A stretch of DNA of 64,000 bases from Lamellibrachia luymesi (taxonomy: Eukaryota; Annelida; Polychaeta; Sabellida; Siboglinidae). How positions within the stretch are numbered: the stretch's first letter is position 1; each line of letters starts with the position of its first letter. Below, in pieces: positions 55,598 through 64,000 of the stretch. The notes below the pieces were generated by a model that had not been told where the DNA came from, made no database searches, and saw only the letters and a list, made by a program, of their open reading frames with translations. The DNA lies in NCBI GenBank assembly GCA_009193005.1, contig SDWI01001588.1:5795-69794 (forward strand), read 5' to 3'. The position numbers and the translations under genes are program-made.

Positions 55598-56332
55598 TTG
55601 TGTGTGTGGTAGAGGATGTAGAATGGTATCGTTGTGTGTCGCAGAGGACGTAGCATGGTTCGGTTGCGGGTGGCTAAGGGTGCAGCATGCTCCCACCGCG
55701 CGTGACAGAGGATGTAGCATTGTCCCATTGTGCGAGGCAGAGGATGTAGCATTGTCCCATTGTGCGTGGCAGAGGATGTAGCATGGTTCGGTTGCGGGTG
55801 GCTAAGGGTGCAGCATGCTCCCACTGCGCGTGACAGAGGATGTAGCATTGTCCCATTGTGCGAGGCAGAGGATGTAGTATGGTTCGGTTGCGGGTGGCGG
55901 AGGGTGCAGCATGCTCCCATTGCGCGTGACAGAGGATGTAGCATTGTCCCGTTATGCGTGGCAGAGGATGTAGCATGGTTCTTGTGTGCGTTGCTCAGGA
56001 TGTAGCACGGTCCCGTTTTGTTTGGCAGAGGATGTAGCACGTTTCCGGTGTGCTTGGCAGATGATGTAGCATGGTTCCGTTGTACCTGGCGGAGGATGTA
56101 GCATGGACCCATTGTGCTTGGCAGAGGATGTAACATTGACCCATTGTGCTTGGCAGAGGATGTAGCATGGTTCCGTTGCACGTGGCAGTGGATGTAGCAT
56201 GGTTCCGTTGCGCGTGGCGGAGGATGTAGCATGGTCCCATTGTGCTTGGCTGATAATGTAGCATGGTTTCGTTGCGCGTGGCGGAGGATGTAGCATGGTC
56301 CCAGTGTGCTTGGCAGAGGATGTAGCATGGTC
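55598..56332. repeat. 32-bp minisatellite, about 23 copies, with higher-order structure
   Basis: The unit is near GCAGAGGATGTAGCATGGTT then CCGTTGTGCGTG. A block made of several units (GGTTCGGTTGCGGGTGG, GGTGCAGCATGCTCCCA, then TTGTCCCATTGTGCG units) recurs about three times at 55640-55930. Since 32 is not divisible by 3 and stops are rare, it gives long open frames on both strands (270 codons on the minus strand). These are repeat artefacts unless shown otherwise. Confidence 0.95.
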
Positions 56333-57084
56333 ATATTGTGTGCAAACTCAGGAGGCGATTGTGGTCGATGAGTGCGTTATCCTGACGAGGCTGTAACACA
56401 GATATTTATTTTGTAATACTAAAAAATAATTTTTGTTTTGTTTTGTTTGTATCAGGTGTAGGCCTATGTCATATACTTTCAAAAGACTAATAGTTCGAAT
56501 CCGAATATATTGCACATTTCTAAAAAATATTGGAATTCGAATACTGCGAAAAGTATCACAAAATGATAAAAATAGGATTCGAATAGGAATATCTCATACT
56601 ACCTAAACTATGCAACATGTGTACTAAAAGACTAATAACTATGACATTCGTAAAGAATATTATACAGTAAACAACTACATTTATTTCATTAGTAGTAAGC
56701 TTACAGAAGTGTATCAACAAGAGTTCTGAGATGTTCAGTCACTTGGCATGCACTGTCAAATCTAATCACCTGTTGATCTAACTGGCACTAGACCAGTTCT
56801 TTGCCTGAGACCTGGGTGACAAAAATAAATGTTAAAAAAATCTGGAAATATTCGAATACAACAATAACAGTATTCGAAGACACATCATATTAATACATTT
56901 GAATGGAAGTATTAGGTGACCCAATATTGGTTTGTTTGGCTGGAAGCGGGTTTCCTGAAAATTGTGCTCACAAGTAAATACTTTCCTACACGTATCTATG
57001 ACACCTATGCTGCATTGTAGTCATATCTAGTTTATTATGCAACATAAGCGATCACTTACCCAATTTATTTTGTTCTTATAAGCT
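56333..57084. other. No supported gene
   Basis: AT-rich. The phrase TTCGAATAC/TTCGAATCC and its inverse recur at 56490-56600 and 56850-56880. Confidence 0.4.
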
Positions 57085-58567
57085 GTAAACCAGAATGCAA
57101 AAATACGAAGGAAAGACCTTACACGAGAATATTCAGTGAAAAGAATATATAAACATTTCACAAGAGAATGGTCCAAGAAAAGGTATTATCAACAAACTCA
57201 GACGGATCTATTAATCATTCAGATAGCAACGTTGCATATAGCGAATTTATAAAAAGCTTAAAAACTCTACTGAACAAATATTTTACAGAGACAAAAAATA
57301 TTGAGAAAGAGGTACAAGGTAAAACCGCGGAAACCAAATGGCATTAAAGTCAGCACAAAACACAGAAACAAATTATGTAGGAAATATTTTAAATATCCTA
57401 ATGAAAGAAGAAAACAACGCAGCATGGCGAAGGGACAGGAATAAACTAACAAATAGCATTGGACAAGCAGAAAAGCTGTACAATCAACGTTATTAATCAA
57501 TCATGTTAATAATTATATAAAGAAAGTGTTTGGTGAAATGTTAAATCCTAAAATAAAAATAAACTGAAATATCAAAGCTGAATATATGTGACAATAACAT
57601 GGACAAAAGAAATGAAATTGCTAATTATTTGAATGATTACTTTTGTAATATTGGTCTTTTTTAAGCACATAATTTAACAACAGTAGTAATCCATTTGTCA
57701 CATATTTACACAACCCAGTCATAAATTCATTATTTTCAAAGTCAAATGTCTTATGAGATAAATAAATTAAATCCACAAAAGCTAATTCCAACATTTCTAA
57801 GACTATGCTAACCTTCTGTCACTATACCCCTAGCTCACGTGTTTAACCTATACATAGCACAAGGAGTGTATCCAGATCCATTAACAATAGCTAAAGTTTT
57901 TCCTTTGTATAAAACAGGATCGCATGACATTCATGATAATCATAGACCAATAAGTTGTATCAACACAATAAAACAAAATAATATTTATCAGGTTACATGA
58001 TTTCTTTACTAAAACTAGAGGGCTATATGAATATCAGTTTGGTTTCAGGGAAGGCCACCCTAAAACAATGGCGCAAATAGAAAGTGTTGATAATATAAGA
58101 AAAGCTCTAGATGAACGAATGTCATTGGCATGTATTTAGACTTAACAAAATCAGTTCACACCAAAACTAAGACATTATGGCGTAAGAGGAATGACATTAC
58201 AGCTATTAAAAGGCTATTTTTATAATAGACGGCAACACGTTTACAACTGTGTATGTTCACATCAACAATCAACTAAGTATAGCATACCCCAAGGTTCAGT
58301 GCTTGGTCACATGCTTTTTCTTATTTACATTGACGATATATGTAACGGTATAAAAAATGGTAACATTAGACTATTTGTAGATGACACATGTATTTATTGA
58401 AATGTAATAACCTGGCATTGTTCAAAAGTGAAGTTGGGTCAAACCTTGATGCTCTATGCAATTGGTTTAATTCAAATAAATTAATGTTACATAGTTTCAA
58501 ATCATCTTTTAAAATATTCGGACATAAAAATATGCTCATGTTCTACGTGAACAATTTAAATGTGGAC

Positions 58568-58572
<5 letters not shown>
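57085..58572 (+). mobile_element. Degraded non-LTR retrotransposon with RT domain
   Basis: Pieces in all three forward frames match LINE polymerases in order: a pre-RT region (HVFNLYIAQGVYPD, KVFPLYKTGSH, NHRPISCIN), YQFGFREG-like, the 58191-58400 frame with IPQGSVLGHMLFLIYIDDI and LFVDDTCIY (catalytic DD box), then LDALCNWFNSNKLMLH. Several frameshifts and stops show it is dead. It appears Jockey/CR1-like, but the clade is not certain. Confidence 0.85.

Positions 58573-58632
<60 letters not shown>
58573..58632. repeat. AT microsatellite at LINE end
   Basis: About 30 TA units directly follow the LINE remnant. Confidence 0.95.
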
Positions 58633-58633
<1 letters not shown>

Positions 58634-60205
58634 CACAACCAGTGCAAAATATCTTCCTATTATACTAGATGATAAATAGTCATGGCACGAACTTATATAC
58701 TGTGTATATAACACACCGAGGCGCTATTGTCATGTATTTAATAACAATAACTAGTATTTGTCTCTTCAATTAGTGAACCAAATATAGTTCACTACAATAT
58801 GCACCAGGATAAAATATGGTATTGAAATTAACGAGCAGCAAACAAACCCAGATTAAAAGAGTTACAATTCACTCAAAACAAACTGTTAAAAAAATAACGA
58901 GAAAAGATCCATTGCATAGCACAAATACACTACATAACTGACTTCATCTGCTATAAAAACTTGAAGTTGCAAAATGTACGCATAACTGTAATATTCTCAT
59001 CCGGAGATAAATAAGTACATCGTGTTCAGAAACGGGAACTAATTCAACACGTAGTAGTAGTACCAAAGAGCTTTTTGGTAGTACTAATAATAATCATAAT
59101 CGTACTAATAATACTACTACTACAGCTGCTACTACTGCTGCTGCTACTGCTAATGGTAGAAATAATAATTCTAATCATAACATAATAATAATAACGAGAA
59201 GAGAGACCTGGAAAAGGCAGATGTGAACAGCAAAGAATAGGAGCAAGTGCAGAATATCAAGAGAGATCGAGAGCGACGGAGACAAGTCGTCGAGAGGGCG
59301 GAAGAGAATTAGTGATGTGCCCCCACCCTGCAAGAGATAGAAGGGACGAAGAAGTAGAATTGTAACATTCCCACAGTTACCTGGTACTTGTGGGGGGCAC
59401 AGCTACTTGCTGTTGAAAGGTCTCATGTGTTGCTGAGTATCAAAGTGAGCGGCCACAGTATCGAAGGTTGGTCCTAAAGAAAACAACGGAATCCTCGCCA
59501 TGAATCACTTATAACACAAACGTTGAGAACGACCTGACTATGCCGGTGCTAGATGGGCGCACGTCATGCAAATTATTAAATACTTTGTACTAACAACCTT
59601 GATATTATTATAGCCTTATTGTGAGCAAGTAATTCAAGTTTATGCTTGTTCAGCATTAGCAAATTAAGTTAGTTTTTAATAGATTTTCAACTGTTAGCAC
59701 TCAGACTGGGAACGTAGGCTGTAACGCTCTGTTCTAGTAATTTAGGTCAAGTCGTTCTACGCAATTAAAAATCCACGCAATCGAAGTGTTTGTAACCAAC
59801 TGCTGTTAGATTTAGTGGGAACAAGTAATTATAGATATATCAATGTTGTGTGATATTAATAATCATTAAGATAGCTCTTGTTAAAATGTTATATTTTTAC
59901 AATTTAAAAGTTGTATTCGTAACTTCCGGTTTGTGCGTGAGCAAGGCGCAATTTTGAGTGGGTCCGACGTCGTGATATTTCAGCATTTAAATCCACGCCA
60001 TCTGCGCTTTTAGAATTATGTGCTGACAATTTTGCATGCATACAATCAATCAACCATCTGTTATTTTTTGTGTCCTTCCCTTATATCATGTTTGATACAG
60101 AAATAAATTAAGTAAAATGAGAGTTTTGTAAAGCAATTCTTTGAACTTTTTTACACATACTTTTTTATTAATTCTACACGTACTTTTAATGCACAACGCG
60201 TTCGT
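58633..60205. other. No supported gene
   Basis: Includes a trinucleotide-type run (ACTACTACTACAGCTGCTACTACTGC) at 59105-59155 and AATAAT runs. No coding signal. Confidence 0.45.
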
Positions 60206-60211
60206 GCGTAT

Positions 60212-60354
<143 letters not shown>

Positions 60355-61320
60355 GTGTATACACATATAGTATAGTCTTTATTTCATGTTCTAGGATTCC
60401 ACAATACATTTTAAGAATAAAAGGATAACACACACCAGAAGACAGACAAGGCTGACAAAGACTATATGAAAATGTTGAATATGTACACCGAGTCCCAGTG
60501 TCCAGTTAACTTTGACACATTACACATGCACGGATTTATGAAACAGTGATCTCTGGATATGTGTACACTTATTCGACAGTATCATGTGAATATCATAAAC
60601 ATTACTCATGTTGAAAAGCATGAGATTAATTTATGAGACTTTGAAATATGAACATTTCTGCACTGAGCCTGCACAGCCCTGTGAACACTGACACATACAC
60701 TAGCATGGAGTTATGAAACATTAAACTGTGAATATTGTTGTGATGAGCCTTCGGTGTACTGTGTGGTCTTCCGCATAGTTCCATTTAAAAGCGTAGTGAA
60801 GTCGACTAGTTCTTGTACTGCTGCATTGCTTTGTGTGTTGTCCTTTTCCATGTCTCTTTATCAGCTACTGTGAACAATATATAAACATTACTTCATGTTG
60901 AAGTGCAGGACATTAGTTCATGAAACAGTGAAATTGATGTGCGAACCTGCAGTGTACTGTGAACCAGTTTTGACACAGTTAACTATAAATATTGTTACAT
61001 TATGCATGCAGAACATTTCAAAGCTTCTCTCAATGTATAATAATTTGTGTTATTTTTTATGCGATGACAGTGTGGGTTTTTTTCCAAAGAATTATTTCAC
61101 CACACAATAACATATTGTTTTTTATAATTATACAGTAAACACTACAGATTCTATTAATTTTCCATCTTCACGTGTCACTTAATTATATATAGTTAGGTCA
61201 TTAATACCTGTAATTATGCAAATGTCACATTACAATAAATTATGCCATAAAAACACCATACTGTAGTAATGTAAATTATGTATATCATTTCTTAACATGT
61301 CTCAGTAAATTTACAAAGAC
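60355..61320. other. No supported gene
   Basis: A loosely repeated theme (TTATGAAACA.TGA, TGAACCTGC/GAGCCTGCA.TGTACTGTGAA) recurs near 60530, 60660, 60720, 60910 and 60945, suggesting an old degenerate tandem repeat. Confidence 0.4.
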
Positions 61321-61712
61321 CACTGCCATGCACAATTACTTATGGCTGAAATAGTTAATTTATCAACATAAATTGGTCAAAGGTCAATGGAGGTAAAATA
61401 ATCAGGTCACTTGGGTAAATATTATGGTCAACAATTACAGCCTCTATTGACTTGATAGCATCCCAATCCAGACTTAAAAAAAAAAAAGGCCATTAATACC
61501 CGTAAATAGGTCAAAGGTCAAGTTGTGATAAACTTGGTCATTAATGGGTATTAAGGTCAATGTGTACATAAATTCTCCCTTAAACCCCTAGCTGATCCCA
61601 CATGTCATACACAATTACTTAATTAAGCCATTTTTCAACATAAATAGGTCATTGTAGGTCAAGGTCAAATAAGTAGGTCAGTGCAAGGTCATGTCAAGGT
61701 CACATATTATTA
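61321..61712. repeat. Diverged tandem repeat rich in AGGTCA
   Basis: CACAATTACTTA..., CAACATAAAT.GGTCA and clustered AGGTCA motifs occur at 61331-61415 and again at 61610-61700, with a middle section at 61500-61560. AGGTCA A AGGTCA at 61508-61520 is a perfect direct repeat with one-base spacing. Confidence 0.6.
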
Positions 61713-63396
61713 GGCAACATTTTAGGGTCCTCTAACTTTTTATTCCACCTCAATATCTTCTTTAGTACACATTACGCCATGTTCCCCTGCATTCAGTGGC
61801 AGCGCAGCCACCAAACATACCAGTCACAAGAAATGGACTCAATTCCATAAGACAAAATAGACCCTTTTTTAAGCCAAAAAGTGGAATAACTTCGCAAATA
61901 ATAAAGATATTGAAAAAACTCAAAAAGGATGATAAACCGCGTAACATACCTTATCAGAAGTGTTTAAATGATTATAAAAGAATTTTTTATTTTTTTGTAA
62001 TATACCATAACAGACAAGTGTATAGGTACAACATGATCTAAACAGAGTAGTTTTTACATATTCAGTATAAATAGAATGACCAAAACTATGAAACTCAACC
62101 TTTGTCTCACAAAATGTTTATTTTTGTACTCCTCTTTCCTGTACGTGTGTATCGTTACACACATCTATAGATTATGTAAACAATGGACATTCTAATGAAA
62201 TATCACAATAAAACATTATAATGTTACACGGATTTAGGTAATGTCATTATTTTTTACCTTTGACAACATAAATATAATATATGTTTGTAACGAAATTGAT
62301 GTTATATTAACACTTGTATTCACTAAAAAAGTACAACTTGTCGTGTTCCTCGGTAAATTTCCAGAAGTTATAGTTACCACGCCGTATATGAACATGGCAT
62401 AATTAGGTTGCCGACTTTCGAATCGCTTAGTTGGGGTTTAGTCTTAGCCTGGATGCGAGGTATTACTTTTTGCTATTTTTATTCATAGACAGTTTTATCT
62501 TGTGACTCGTCTCGTTCTGTCTGTTAAATCGTTCACCGTGTGCACGACTTTCCACACAACGTGTGATATTGGTGACGGGTTTATTTTTCTCTGGCGCTTT
62601 TTCCCGCAAAAGAAACGCTTGCAGCCGAAATTCTTCGTCCACCACTGTTTATATGCGGAAGTATCTTTGTTATCTTTTTCAAAAAGAGAGTTCCATTTGG
62701 CCGCTTGTGCATTTGAAAAAACCGCGTCGTTTCGTACTCAGCAGTGAGCTGAGTACGAAGAAAACTGGTGAGCATGAAATCTCAGACTTTAGCACAGACT
62801 TGAACTTGAGTGAGTACGGTTTATAACCTCGGGCCCAGGTATTGACCCGAGGTCGCACACCGAGGGCCAATACACAACAAAAAAGATATTCTACTATTTT
62901 ACAACCAACACAGATATCCATGCCCATGGGTCTAAATTCAACATTTTGAACATGCAACGAACATACATCATGCGCGTGACGCGGTCGTTTCTGGTAATAC
63001 GTTTGACGTCCCTTAAACAATCTCGAGCGCATTGATGGCATATTGGCCTGAGGCATTTGTTAAACATTGCTATCACGACTGTCACGTATGAACTACCAAG
63101 TTATCCAGTCCTGTGGACGGGCTTTTTGTTAGTGATAATAATAATAATAATAATAACAAATTGTGTTATTACTAGTAACTCGTATTACTTGTCTTGCAGA
63201 AACGCTACGCTAAAGGAATATGTCTAGTAATCAAATCACGTATAGCAAACAATACTCAAAGAGTAAAAGTCTAGCCCGGCAAACAAAACACAAATCCAGT
63301 AAATCATGGAATGTTGGAAAATTTAATAATTGATCGGTAGGCTATTTATTTATCGGTTGTAACGGCTATTTATTTATCGGTAGTAATGGCTATTCG
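61713..63396. other. No supported gene
   Basis: Overlapping short frames on both strands at 62463-63085 have higher CpG than average but no recognised domain. TTCGTACTCAGC and its inverse flank five bases at 62731-62759. CCTCGGG and CCCGAGG pair at 62828-62852. An ATA run lies at 63127-63155. Confidence 0.35.
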
Positions 63397-63635
63397 TTAC
63401 TTACTGAATAAATGGTCTATATGCGGAACCGGCGTTCCGTAGACTTCGATCTCAGCCAGCGACATAAACGCGAGACGGTTTATTGTGTAGATCATCAAAA
63501 ATCTGAGTTTGTACAGCTTTGGCCCACATTTTACGTACTGCTTCCTTGCCATCAGCGTCCGTTTAATTTTGTAGCACCATCCTTCATGACAGCCACTTCC
63601 ATTGATCACTCTAAAGTGGACGTCGATCAGGTAAG
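63397..63635 (-). CDS. Terminal exon with F5/8C (discoidin/fucolectin-like) domain end; gene continues past the window
   Basis: On the minus strand the acceptor CTCTCCGTTGCAG (just above 63635) opens a frame of 79 codons plus a stop. It reads YLIDVHFRVINGSGC, GWCYKIKR, YVKCGPKLYKLRF and ends AFMSLAEIEVYGTPV plus a short tail. The L.LAE.EVYG ending with upstream cysteines is the usual close of F5/8 type C and fucolectin-like lectin domains, which bind carbohydrate or membrane ligands outside the cell. It has just the last third of the domain; earlier exons would lie to the right of the window. Family assignment rests on the terminal motif. Confidence 0.55.
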
Positions 63636-63861
63636 CTGCAACGGAGAGCACGGTTCTTGAGCACGTGTTGTGGTCTTTCGTGGACGAGATGACAATTCGT
63701 TGTTTTGTCATTGGTGGCAACAACGGCTTTTCTTAAAACCCAGTCTTCAATTGATCTACGCCATCGCTAATGGGGTCTTTGGCGTTAACGTGTATAATGC
63801 GTGAATAGGTTTAGTAATAAATGCAGACGGTTTAATAAAAGAATGCGTACTTTGATATAAT

Positions 63862-63883
63862 TATATATATATATATATATAAA
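63862..63883. repeat. TA microsatellite at a single-N join
   Basis: A short TA run ends at the N at 63884. Confidence 0.9.
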
Positions 63884-64000
63884 NCTCAACAATATACTTT
63901 AAATGTTCATATCATATTCAGCATCACCTAATTGACAACCTCTTGTTGAAAATTAGTATAAAAAAAAGCATCTCGTTTTTCTCTTCAGAAAAAAACTCTC

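Overview
The window looks like a genomic scaffold from an invertebrate bilaterian animal; the sequence does not fix the phylum. It is AT-rich and gene-poor. Introns are GT-AG and run up to kilobases. It carries decayed CR1/L2-type LINE fragments, tRNA-derived SINEs, hAT and other terminal-inverted-repeat elements, microsatellites and several minisatellites. There is one 320-base N gap (53807-54126). Isolated single Ns at 8390, 34590, 54791 and 63884 look like contig joins.

The one well-supported gene lies on the + strand from about 18.2 to 38.6 kb. Thirteen coding exons join in phase into a 668-residue type I membrane protein of the L1/Neuroglian cell-adhesion family. In order it has a signal peptide, a 15-nt microexon, immunoglobulin domains that align with Ig1, Ig2, Ig3, Ig4 and Ig6 of the family, one transmembrane helix, and a short cytoplasmic tail. 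The tail carries an altered ankyrin motif (FLGLY where the family has FIGQY) and ends in a PDZ-ligand-like STV. Ig5 and all fibronectin III repeats are missing. The second Ig4 exon has an upstream duplicate (34327-34492) broken by one extra base and an in-frame stop. A CpG-rich block at about 950-1370 could be the promoter or a non-coding first exon.

Region by region: 0-18 kb is upstream or intron 1 sequence with LINE 3' ends, an hAT MITE, a SINE, microsatellites and the CpG-rich block. 18-38.6 kb is the adhesion gene, with further transposable elements in its introns and a 19-bp minisatellite in the last one. 38.6-41.6 kb is probable 3' UTR and flank. 41.7-42.5 kb has a 32-bp tandem array that ends in an inverted copy, followed by a short palindrome. 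42.7-47.8 kb is a roughly 5.1-kb foldback structure made of two inverted arms, each itself built of repeats. 48-52 kb has a tandem repeat with NRF-1-like palindromes and a cluster of GGGCGTTATGCCCC-type motifs. 51.8-53.7 kb has two possible minus-strand exons of an unknown gene separated by a 35-bp minisatellite. 54-58.6 kb has LINE remnants and a 32-bp minisatellite. 60-62 kb has a TG/TGCG microsatellite and a cluster of AGGTCA motifs. At the right edge, a minus-strand terminal exon resembles the end of an F5/8C (discoidin/fucolectin-like) domain.

Exon joins were made by eye from splice consensus, reading phase and recognised family patterns. No alignment, expression data or database search was available.
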